Shown piece after piece: positions 1-5,145 of a DNA stretch of 8,383 nucleotides. This DNA comes from Candidatus Aenigmatarchaeota archaeon (GTDB taxonomy: Archaea > Aenigmatarchaeota > Aenigmatarchaeia > PWEA01 > JACQIF01), in NCBI GenBank assembly GCA_016198635.1, contig JACQIF010000021.1, positions 1 to 8,383 of the forward strand, given 5' to 3'. The notes beneath the pieces were generated by a model, which was not told the origin of the DNA, ran no database searches, and worked only from the letters and a program-made list of their open reading frames with translations. Both the position numbers and the translations under genes were made by a program. Numbering within the stretch: position 1 is the stretch's first letter; the number at the start of each line of letters is the position of its first letter.

Positions 1-459
1 CACGTCAACGCCCTCCAAATCGCACGTCTCCAGTGGGCCCGGCTCGTGCGGAACGAGGCACCTGAAACAAGGCTTGCCTTCTCGTCCAATGGCGAAAACG
101 ATACCACGGTCTTCAACTGCACCGGCGTATATCCACGGCACGCGTTCGCGCAAACAGTAGTCGTTTATTACGAACCGCGTGGCCATGTTGTCCGTGCAGT
201 CCAGAACGAGCGCTGGTTTTCCTATTAGGCGCGCGACAGTGTCCGCAGTGACTTCATCACAAACGCCGTCTGCCCCAAGTTTCTCTGCGGCCACCACGGC
301 TTTTGACTTGCCTACGTCTATACGTCCATAGAAAGTCTGCCTTTCGAGATTCAGTGCGTCTATGAAGTCACGGTCTATAACACGCGTGCGCGCGTGCCCG
401 GCGAGAAGTCTAACTGCGACAGAACCGATTGTGCCAGCGCCTACGACAACCACAGTCAT
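1..459 (-). CDS. E1-like ThiF/MoeB/HesA-family adenylyltransferase (3' end cut by window)
   Basis: Members of this family adenylate the C-terminal glycine of a ubiquitin-like sulfur carrier or modifier (MoaD, ThiS, SAMP types) or act as related dehydratases. The 153 visible residues show the Rossmann ATP site GAGTIGS at 7-13, the acidic DRDFIDALNLERQ stretch at 29-41 that matches the E1 D-x-D-x-x-x-x-N-L-x-R-Q pattern, K51/K54, the DCTDN motif at 87-91, and the first half of a zinc site, CFRC at 131-134, followed by C146. The reading frame is open to base 1, so the C-terminus lies outside. The protein begins directly at the first Rossmann strand and lacks the usual N-terminal helix (R-Y-x-R-Q-x-x-L) of MoeB/ThiF. 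The ATG is preceded by GGGAG and by a TATA-like box 24-31 bp upstream. The family call is firm; the exact partner (molybdopterin, thiamine, SAMP/tRNA thiolation) cannot be told from this fragment. Confidence 0.9.
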   Translation of the reverse strand, partial: MTVVVVGAGTIGSVAVRLLAGHARTRVIDRDFIDALNLERQTFYGRIDVGKSKAVVAAEKLGADGVCDEVTADTVARLIGKPALVLDCTDNMATRFVINDYCLRERVPWIYAGAVEDRGIVFAIGREGKPCFRCLVPHEPGPLETCDLEGVDV

Positions 460-482
460 GTCAGTATCTCCCTGAACAAAGG

Positions 483-490
483 CTTAAAAG
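483..490. promoter_or_regulatory. Shared bidirectional TATA-like box
   Basis: CTTAAAAG (CTTTTAAG on the minus strand) lies in the 52-bp gap between the divergent ThiF and membrane-protein genes. Its centre is about 27 bp from the minus ATG at 459 and about 25 bp from the plus ATG at 512. That is the archaeal TATA-to-start distance, so both mRNAs would be leaderless or nearly so. No second AT-rich box is visible in the gap. Confidence 0.55.
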
Positions 491-511
491 CGTGCGATAC
501 GCACGTAACGT

Positions 512-808
512 ATGTCACTGACGCTATACGTCTTCGGAGTCGCAGACATACTGGCCGGCGCCATGCTGTGGCACACGGCATGGTTCCCCGTTCAGTGGCT
601 GCATATCATAGGCTGGGCCGTCCTGTTGAAAGGCGTCTATTCGATAAGCGTGAGCGTGTGGAGCAAGTTCTATTTTGACGTGATGGGCTGGATAGACCTG
701 CTCACGGCAGCGATACTGCTTGCCGGATGGTCGATACCGTTCTTCTGGGCGCTGCCTATTGCAAAGGGCGGCTGGTCCCTTATAGCAGCCTACGCCGAAT
801 CGGCATAG
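512..808 (+). CDS. Small multi-pass membrane protein, function unknown
   Basis: A 98-residue hydrophobic protein with about three predicted membrane helices, roughly residues 4-22, 29-48 and 62-82, plus a shorter hydrophobic stretch at the C-terminal end. The loops are short and hold few charges (K40, K52 and D56 around the second loop; K85). No catalytic or metal-binding motif is visible and I do not assign a family. The coding call rests on the strongly hydrophobic helix pattern, the ATG sitting about 25 bp downstream of a TATA-like box, and the neat fit between the divergent ThiF gene and the next gene, whose own TATA box starts right at this gene's TAG stop. A longer ORF on the opposite strand across this region is a shadow. 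Confidence 0.75.
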   Translation: MSLTLYVFGVADILAGAMLWHTAWFPVQWLHIIGWAVLLKGVYSISVSVWSKFYFDVMGWIDLLTAAILLAGWSIPFFWALPIAKGGWSLIAAYAESA

Positions 809-816
809 ATTAAATA
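809..816 (+). promoter_or_regulatory. TATA-like box of the CBS-HPF gene
   Basis: ATTAAATA starts immediately after the TAG stop of the membrane-protein gene and is centred about 26 bp upstream of the ATG at 839. It predicts a leaderless mRNA for the CBS-HPF gene, independent of the upstream gene. An AGGT at 831-834 is a weak possible ribosome-binding site for a read-through transcript. Confidence 0.55.
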
Positions 817-838
817 CCCGTTCTTCACAAAGGTTGGC

Positions 839-1957
839 ATGCCACGCATAGACAAGTTCATCGAGCATGTTGCACCAGTGCGCCCCGAAGCGGAGCTGCA
901 CGAGTTCCTGGAAACACTGCGAACGCATCAAGCCGTGCCTGTCGTCGACGGCGACGTAAAGGGGATAGTATTCGTCGATGACGTCTCACGGCGCGAATAC
1001 CCAATCAACGCAAAAGCCAAGTCCATCATGACGCACGTCCCTACAGTCGCGGCCGGCGCTGACGCGACAGACGCAGCAACCGCGCTCATCAGTGGCCGCC
1101 ACAAGGCGCTGCCTGTTCTGGAAAAAGGCGCGTACAAAGGCCTCATCACAGACCGCGGGGTCCTCCGTGCCATCGCTGAAAAGCCTCTTGGACGCCGTGT
1201 CAAAGACGTGATGAACGAGCCGATAACCATGACGACCGCAGACGACGTAGGCAAGGCACGCTCCATGATGCGCGACCATGGCATAGGCAAATTGCCTGTG
1301 GTCGACGGCGACAACGTCATAGGCATAGTAGACTGGACATCGTTCGTTTCGCTGGAGCGTCCGAAGGAGTCGCTAGGCAGACGCGACCGCAAGGGCGACT
1401 ACCTGCAAGACTTCAAACTCTCCGTCACGACTGTAATGAACAGGGCACCGCTGACTATGAGAGGTGACGTTGACGTCGCAGAGGCTGCCAAGAAGATGGG
1501 CGACGCATCGTGTTCATACGCGATTGTTACAGAAGGCAGGAAACTCGTGGGCATCATTACATGCGAGGACATTCTCGAAGTCATGGCAGCACGCGCTCCC
1601 AAAGAAGGCGTCTACGTGCAGATAACTGGCGCTGACGAACTGGACGCGTTTGAGTCCGAGAAGCTGCATTCAAACGTGGACGAAACCGTGAAGAAACTGG
1701 CGAGAATCTACTCTGGAATCGAATACTTTTTCCTACATCTCAAGAAATATGAAAGCGAAGGCGAGCGCCACAAGTACTCTGTGCGAACGCGCCTGATGAC
1801 ACCTGTGGGAACATTCATCTCACACGCGCACGGGTTCGATCTAGCGCGCGTCGTGGACGAAGCGATGGACCACATCGAGCGCATCGTCAAGGAGGACCAC
1901 TCGAAACGCCAGCATGTGAAACGCGGGCGCACCGAGCGCACGCGGAAAGAGCGCTAG
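839..1957 (+). CDS. Four-CBS-domain protein with C-terminal HPF/RaiA-like ribosome hibernation domain
   Basis: A 372-residue protein. Four CBS repeats, i.e. two Bateman modules, occupy about residues 8-52, 60-113, 120-172 and 195-250; each has the typical 'LPV(V/L)..G...G(I/L)(I/V)' core, for example LPVLEKGAYKGLITD and LPVVDGDNVIGIVD. CBS pairs commonly bind adenosine nucleotides. Residues about 257-358 align by eye along their whole length with the HPF/RaiA fold (beta-alpha-beta-beta-beta-alpha): an opening QITG, a long helix 277-291 ending in YSGIEYFF, a strand around FLHLKKY, the RTRLM strand, the GTFISHAHGFDL strand and turn, and helix ARVVDEAMDHIERIV, then a His/Lys-rich end. A basic tail (355-372) could contact rRNA. 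By family knowledge the HPF domain binds the small-subunit decoding region; coupling to nucleotide-sensing CBS domains suggests a ligand-controlled hibernation factor. That function is inferred. The TAG stop overlaps the convergent ATPase gene. Confidence 0.88.
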   Translation: MPRIDKFIEHVAPVRPEAELHEFLETLRTHQAVPVVDGDVKGIVFVDDVSRREYPINAKAKSIMTHVPTVAAGADATDAATALISGRHKALPVLEKGAYKGLITDRGVLRAIAEKPLGRRVKDVMNEPITMTTADDVGKARSMMRDHGIGKLPVVDGDNVIGIVDWTSFVSLERPKESLGRRDRKGDYLQDFKLSVTTVMNRAPLTMRGDVDVAEAAKKMGDASCSYAIVTEGRKLVGIITCEDILEVMAARAPKEGVYVQITGADELDAFESEKLHSNVDETVKKLARIYSGIEYFFLHLKKYESEGERHKYSVRTRLMTPVGTFISHAHGFDLARVVDEAMDHIERIVKEDHSKRQHVKRGRTERTRKER

Positions 1958-3306
1958 TCCTTGGCGAGTTCGTAATGAAGAAACGCACTGTGTTGTTCGC
2001 CTTCTGTTTTGGCTTCCTTCAGTTCGCGAGCGAGCTTCAGGAAATCTTTCCCGGCCAGACGAGACGCCGTCATTCTCATTACAGTCGAAACGCCTTTCGC
2101 CTCCTGTTCTGTGTAGAGCCAGCCGTTAGAATAACGCGTCCCGATTTCTATATCCAAGGTTTTTCTGCTTATCTCGCCGAACTCTTCGTGGAGCACTTTC
2201 AGGTCCCGAATCGAAGATGTGGTGGCTGTCTCAAAATTGGCGATGTCCAAAGACTCTTCCCCTTCGCCGAGCACCAGTTCTTCCTTGTCCGGCGAGACTA
2301 GATAGGAATGGCCTTTGTTCACTCTGAGCCACCAGCCCACTCGCTGACTCACGAGGGTATCTCTTTCAGTACGCAATGGCACCAGGCTTTCTCTGATCTG
2401 CTTCAGCTTTTCTCTACACATGCTCGGATTGTGTGCCACCAATTTCAATTCTGGATTCAATTCAGGATATAGATATGGGGTTCTCAACATGTTCTGTTCT
2501 TGCCCGATTTTCTTTATTTCGGTGTTAAGGTGCGAAGCGCGCTCGTCCAAACGCTCCCACCTGAGGAGGGCTTCTCGCTTCCAGTAGCCTTTGAGAGTTC
2601 TGTAAGGAACGTCCGTGATATTAAACGCCCTTCTGACGTTCAGCGCGGCCTCGTTGGATATATTGTCCCTGAACCTGAAGACACTGTAGTGGCTGCCGTG
2701 TTTATCAGCACTCTGGGCCTTCTGCAGAACGATGTCGTCGTCCGGCGTGGCCACACAGCCTGTTAGCATTGTAAGGAACTCGCGTTCGTTGTCCTTGTTC
2801 TGGAAGTTATAGGAGAGTCCGGAAGGCCCTTCGTCCGAAATGAAGATGAGTTTTGCCCCCGCGTCTCTGGCCTCTGCTTGGATGTCCTGCAGCATCTTTA
2901 GGACTCCTTTCTCGTCTTGTAAGCCGTTATTCTGGAGAACGCCGTCCCTCATGGCTAGCAAAAGGTAATGGAGATCATCAGCTATCACGAGTTCTGGTCT
3001 GGAGGGCTGTTTAACCGCCTTGTACACAAGGGTATTTTTGTCGAGAATGTAAAAGCTTGAAGGTATCTCGGAAGCGAGCTTTCTCGCAAAACGCGTTTTG
3101 CCTATTCCTCTTTCTCCGAGCAACAAGCCTGTATCAGCATGGTAAAGGGCGTTCTTTATTTCAGTATTTGACATGCCTTCCATGCTATCGAAACGCAATG
3201 CCGCGGCAGCTGCATCGCCGGAGGCCCATGGATAAAGAGATGATGCCCGGACCCCTTCGAATAGGTCTCTCCCCGGCTCGCCCTCATACTCTGCCCGTCC
3301 TCTCAT
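1954..3306 (-). CDS. Orphan P-loop (AAA-like) ATPase with coiled-coil region
   Basis: A 450-residue protein from the preferred ATG. GTG (3315) and TTG (3312) lie 9 and 6 bases upstream in frame, but a TATA-like box centred near 3331 places the transcript start close to 3306. Walker A is GERGIGKT (64-71), followed by a helix; Walker B is LVIADD (106-111); a sensor-1-like strand KLIFIS ends at about 157. The ATPase core spans about 45-235. Charged, heptad-like helices around 245-270 and 297-325 look like coiled coil, and the remaining 130 residues hold no motif I recognise. The layout resembles AAA+/STAND-type single ATPases, but no effector domain, arginine finger or DNA-binding helix can be named. 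The gene is visibly richer in A/T than its neighbours and uses AGA/AGG arginine codons more, which may mean foreign origin or fast evolution. It follows the HemK2-like gene after 24 bases on the same strand. Confidence 0.8.
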   Translation of the reverse strand: MRGRAEYEGEPGRDLFEGVRASSLYPWASGDAAAAALRFDSMEGMSNTEIKNALYHADTGLLLGERGIGKTRFARKLASEIPSSFYILDKNTLVYKAVKQPSRPELVIADDLHYLLLAMRDGVLQNNGLQDEKGVLKMLQDIQAEARDAGAKLIFISDEGPSGLSYNFQNKDNEREFLTMLTGCVATPDDDIVLQKAQSADKHGSHYSVFRFRDNISNEAALNVRRAFNITDVPYRTLKGYWKREALLRWERLDERASHLNTEIKKIGQEQNMLRTPYLYPELNPELKLVAHNPSMCREKLKQIRESLVPLRTERDTLVSQRVGWWLRVNKGHSYLVSPDKEELVLGEGEESLDIANFETATTSSIRDLKVLHEEFGEISRKTLDIEIGTRYSNGWLYTEQEAKGVSTVMRMTASRLAGKDFLKLARELKEAKTEGEQHSAFLHYELAKD

Positions 3307-3327
3307 GCACAACACGTCCGCGCAAAT

Positions 3328-3335
3328 CTTTTAAT
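3328..3335 (-). promoter_or_regulatory. TATA-like box of the ATPase gene
   Basis: ATTAAAAG on the minus strand overlaps the TAA stop (3331-3333) of the upstream HemK2-like gene and is centred about 25 bp from the ATG at 3306. It supports separate, leaderless transcription of the ATPase and argues against the GTG at 3315, which lies only about 16 bp away. Read-through from HemK2 remains possible. Confidence 0.5.
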
Positions 3336-3912
3336 CCTTATGCACGATTCTCAGAACGTACAGCGTCTCCCACATAATCTTCTTCTCTCTGGCAACGGCA
3401 ACGTGAAAACCGCGGTCAACGAAGAGCTTCTTCGTCTCTTCCAGGCCTGTCAACGAAGATACCAGAACCAGCGCATGTCCTTTTGGCGCAAGATGTTCGC
3501 CCAGCCCTTTCGCAAACCGTTCTATGGTCTCGCGCCCGTTCGCCCCGCCGTTCCACGTACGTGACTCCCACGCGTCCGTGACGGGCAAATAAGGCGGGTT
3601 GAACGCAATGACGTCAAAACGCCCGCGCACCCGTTCGAAGAGGTCGCTTTCCACGAATGTTACGTTCGTGACGCCGTTAAGCTCGGCATTTTTGGTCGCG
3701 CACACGACGGCCTGCGGGTCGATGTCAACACCTGTCACATGCCGAGCGGTTTTCGCGGCAAAAAGTGCGAGCGCACCTGAACCAGTGCCGACGTCGAGAA
3801 CGTTGACATTCTTGACATCAAGCGTCTCGGCAAGCAGTTCCGTATCCTCCCGGGGCACGTAAACGCCGTCTAAAACCTCCAATACGAGACCTTTAAAATA
3901 CGCCTTTACCAT
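3331..3912 (-). CDS. HemK2/Mtq2-like release-factor (GGQ glutamine) methyltransferase
   Basis: A class I SAM-dependent methyltransferase of 193 residues, about the usual length of archaeal HemK2. The N-terminal VYVPREDTELLAE (17-29) is the hallmark of this family. The SAM site is VLDVGTGSG (38-46); the acidic end of beta-2 is GVDID (61-65); the catalytic NPPY is at 105-108, the motif that holds a side-chain amide nitrogen. The family methylates the GGQ glutamine of peptide chain release factor 1, in eukaryotes with Trm112 as partner; the archaeal substrate is taken from family knowledge. An in-frame ATG exists at 3963, but a strong TATATAAG box sits between it and the ATG at 3912, centred 26 bp from the latter, so I choose 3912 and a leaderless mRNA. 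The upstream extension would contain the promoter and does not resemble the family. Confidence 0.92.
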   Translation of the reverse strand: MVKAYFKGLVLEVLDGVYVPREDTELLAETLDVKNVNVLDVGTGSGALALFAAKTARHVTGVDIDPQAVVCATKNAELNGVTNVTFVESDLFERVRGRFDVIAFNPPYLPVTDAWESRTWNGGANGRETIERFAKGLGEHLAPKGHALVLVSSLTGLEETKKLFVDRGFHVAVAREKKIMWETLYVLRIVHKD

Positions 3913-3934
3913 GCGTTTTATAGGCTTGAAAGGC

Positions 3935-3941
3935 TTATATA
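3935..3941. promoter_or_regulatory. TATA box between divergent HemK2-like and zinc-ribbon genes
   Basis: TTATATA, read as TATATAA on the minus strand, is centred 26 bp from the HemK2-like ATG at 3912. On the plus strand the same box would start a transcript near 3964, giving a leader of about 17 nt that contains GGGTGG (3965-3970) before the ATG at 3981. A second, weaker plus-strand candidate, GTATACAAG at 3952-3960, lies about 25 bp before that ATG and would give a leaderless mRNA instead. Confidence 0.6.
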
Positions 3942-3980
3942 GTCCTTCTACGTATACAAGCATAGGGTGGTTGTGTGATA

Positions 3981-4154
3981 ATGGAAATGGAAAATATGGC
4001 GTGCAAACGGTGCGGCTCGGGTGACATCAAGGTAGAGATGCTTATTCCTGGAACAAACGTAAAGCCTGCGAACGACAGCGAATACTCCACAGAGATATTC
4101 TGCAAGCAGTGCGGGAAGTTTAATCGCACGACGATGAAGGTCACGATAAAATAG
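3981..4154 (+). CDS. Small zinc-ribbon protein (57 aa)
   Basis: A 57-residue protein with two CxxC knuckles: ACKRCGSGD with C8 and C11, and FCKQCGK with C41 and C44. They are separated by a 29-residue stretch with beta-strand character (DIKVEMLIPG and YSTEIF), and the C-terminal strand TTMKVTIK closes the ribbon. This is a typical treble-clef or zinc-ribbon miniprotein, as seen in small archaeal ribosomal, transcription or RNA-associated proteins, but no specific family can be named. It diverges from the HemK2-like gene over a 68-bp gap holding a TATA box. Alternative in-frame ATGs at 3987 and 3996 would not disturb the ribbon; 3981 is chosen from promoter spacing and the GGGTGG upstream. A longer arginine-rich frame on the opposite strand across this gene is a shadow. 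Confidence 0.78.
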   Translation: MEMENMACKRCGSGDIKVEMLIPGTNVKPANDSEYSTEIFCKQCGKFNRTTMKVTIK

Positions 4155-4182
4155 GCCTTCGTTCGAGCGCCGACTAGACCTA

Positions 4183-4208
4183 GAAAAACAAATGAAGAAA
4201 AAGAAAGG
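4183..4208 (-). terminator. T-rich archaeal-type terminator of the 4250-4549 gene
   Basis: On the minus strand, about 42 nt past the TAA at 4250-4252, the sequence becomes pyrimidine-rich with several T runs (CTTTCTTTTTCTT and then GTTTTT). Runs of this kind end transcription in archaea without needing a hairpin. A 7-bp inverted repeat, TTTTGCG/CGCAAAA at 4220-4226 and 4233-4239 around a 6-base loop, lies between the stop and the T tract and may add an RNA structure at the 3' end. Confidence 0.5.
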
Positions 4209-4249
4209 TTTGGCGTTAATTTTGCGAGCGGCCGCAAAAAGAGTTCTCC

Positions 4250-4549
4250 TTACGCGCTCACGGAGTTGTACAACGCCATTAGTGCGCCGACCAATACCAG
4301 TACGAAGCCGAGGCCGTCGAACAGCAGCCAGCCGGACGATGCCGCGCTGCCTGCGAACTGGGCCAGTGCCCCTGACGCGCCGAAGGTCGCCGCGAGTACG
4401 AACGATACTCCGCCAGCGGCTATCCATGCGTACGCCTTTTCGGAGGCCTTCCTGACCTTAGCCCATTCGGCCAATGCTGGTACGATCAACAGCACGAGTC
4501 CTAGGTTTAGGGTTGCGGTTGCTGCCGCACCAATCTCAAACAGTGCCAT
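4250..4549 (-). CDS. Small three-helix membrane protein, function unknown
   Basis: A 99-residue hydrophobic protein with three clear membrane segments, about residues 9-27 (TATLNLGLVLLIVPALAEW), 41-63 (WIAAGGVSFVLAATFGASGA) and 73-94 (WLLFDGLGFVLVLVGALMAL). A short basic, charged loop KVRKASEK at 31-38 would face the cytoplasm by the positive-inside rule. There are no conserved polar residues inside the helices that would suggest a channel or enzyme, and I do not assign a family. The ATG is preceded by GGTGAGG at 8-14 bases, a good ribosome-binding site. Unlike most genes here it has a predicted leader of nearly 50 nt from a TATA-like box at 4619-4626. A T-rich terminator follows the gene. 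Confidence 0.72.
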   Translation of the reverse strand: MALFEIGAAATATLNLGLVLLIVPALAEWAKVRKASEKAYAWIAAGGVSFVLAATFGASGALAQFAGSAASSGWLLFDGLGFVLVLVGALMALYNSVSA

Positions 4550-4577
4550 TGTGTCCTCACCTATTTTGCTACCTCAT

Positions 4578-4589
4578 AGGCCGAAGCCT
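4578..4589 (-). promoter_or_regulatory. UUCG-loop hairpin and direct repeat in the leader of the 4549 gene
   Basis: In the predicted 5' leader the RNA reads AGGC-UUCG-GCCU, a 4-bp stem closed by the very stable C(UUCG)G tetraloop. It is flanked by an imperfect direct repeat, CCTATGGAGG (4587-4596) and CCTATGAGG (4572-4580). The element lies about 30-40 bases before the start codon and could affect translation or bind a protein. It matches no riboswitch class I know. Confidence 0.35.
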
Positions 4590-4618
4590 CCATAGGTTCC
4601 TAAACTAGGCGAGGCGCG

Positions 4619-4626
4619 CTTAAAAG
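4619..4626 (-). promoter_or_regulatory. TATA-like box with upstream palindrome
   Basis: CTTTTAAG on the minus strand would start transcription near 4597. Just upstream, at 4635-4646, lies a perfect inverted repeat CGACA-GT-TGTCG. A palindrome directly upstream of the TATA/BRE region is a typical place for an archaeal regulator to bind, so this is a candidate operator. Confidence 0.4.
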
Positions 4627-4677
4627 CCTATTTACGACAGTTGTCGAAGATTTGGGCTTCGGTGGAAGGGCTTGGTA

Positions 4678-5130
4678 TTATTTAACAACGTTCAAGAACT
4701 CCTCTGCCTTGCGCAGCACGCTCCGTGCGGTTTCGAACGTAGTCTGCGCTAGCGCGTCCGCGTAAGGCAGCCAGACGAACCCCGCATGCTCGAAGGAAAG
4801 CGTTACGTTCGCGTTTTTCGTTTCTGCAAGAAGGAAAACTACGTCCTTGCTCACAGTCGTGCGGCCGCGCTTGAAGAAGTAGTGAATCTTCTCCTCGAAG
4901 CCGTTCGCGAACGTCAAGTCCTTCAACCCGGTCTCCTCCTGTGCCTCGCGGCAGACGGTCTGTTCGATGGTCTCGTCGTTCTCTACATGGCCTTTAACGA
5001 AGTCCCAGTGGGCGCGCTTCTCCTTCGCCTTCGGCGCCTCGCCAGCGCGCTCGTAGTGCAGAAGCAAGTACAGACGCCGCCCATTATCGTTCCTGAAGAT
5101 TACCGCGCCTGCTGAAAGCTCTTGGACCAT
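4678..5130 (-). CDS. Nudix hydrolase, Ap4A hydrolase (bis(5'-nucleosyl)-tetraphosphatase)-like
   Basis: A 150-residue single-domain Nudix protein. The Nudix box at 47-69 is complete: GHVENDE, then seven residues, then REAQEETGL, fitting G-x5-E-x7-R-E-U-x-E-E-x-G-U; E62, E65 and E66 would bind the divalent metal. The N-terminal LSAGAVIFR strand (5-13), the HWDFVKGHVE segment in front of the box, and the conserved KIHYFF strand (81-86) are typical of the asymmetric diadenosine tetraphosphatase branch, which splits Ap4A to ATP and AMP. Substrate assignment inside the Nudix superfamily is uncertain; RNA-cap or other nucleoside-diphosphate activity is possible. It lies 12 bases behind the threonine synthase-like gene on the same strand. 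A GAGGTG ribosome-binding site overlaps that gene's TGA stop, so the two are likely co-transcribed and translationally coupled. Confidence 0.88.
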   Translation of the reverse strand: MVQELSAGAVIFRNDNGRRLYLLLHYERAGEAPKAKEKRAHWDFVKGHVENDETIEQTVCREAQEETGLKDLTFANGFEEKIHYFFKRGRTTVSKDVVFLLAETKNANVTLSFEHAGFVWLPYADALAQTTFETARSVLRKAEEFLNVVK

Positions 5131-5134
5131 CTCA

Positions 5135-5145
5135 CGAGCACCTCA
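5135..5145 (-). promoter_or_regulatory. Shine-Dalgarno of the Nudix gene overlapping the upstream stop
   Basis: On the minus strand the sequence TGAGGTG joins the TGA stop of the threonine synthase-like gene to a GAGGTG ribosome-binding site, 8 bases before the Nudix ATG. This internal operon gene uses a strong Shine-Dalgarno, whereas most first genes in this window appear leaderless, the usual split in many archaea. Confidence 0.65.

Noticed and set aside
524..931. 135-aa frame on the minus strand
   Set aside because: It overlaps the membrane-protein gene and the start of the CBS-HPF gene. Its His/Cys/Arg-rich composition is typical of an antisense shadow in GC-rich DNA.
928..1392. 154-aa frame on the minus strand
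   Set aside because: Complementary shadow of the CBS repeats; serine/arginine/threonine-rich with no motif, while the plus strand has clear CBS domains.
3913..3963. Longer N-terminus of the HemK2-like protein
   Set aside because: The extra 17 codons contain the TATATAAG promoter box and do not resemble the family start.
4220..4239. Bacterial-type intrinsic terminator
   Set aside because: The TTTTGCG/CGCAAAA repeat is not followed directly by a T tract on either strand; the T-rich stretch further on is the better archaeal terminator.
3948..4427. 159-aa frame on the minus strand
   Set aside because: Arginine-rich, spans the antisense of the zinc-ribbon gene and part of the 4250-4549 gene in another frame. 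The CxxC pairs and membrane helices in the real genes are far better support.
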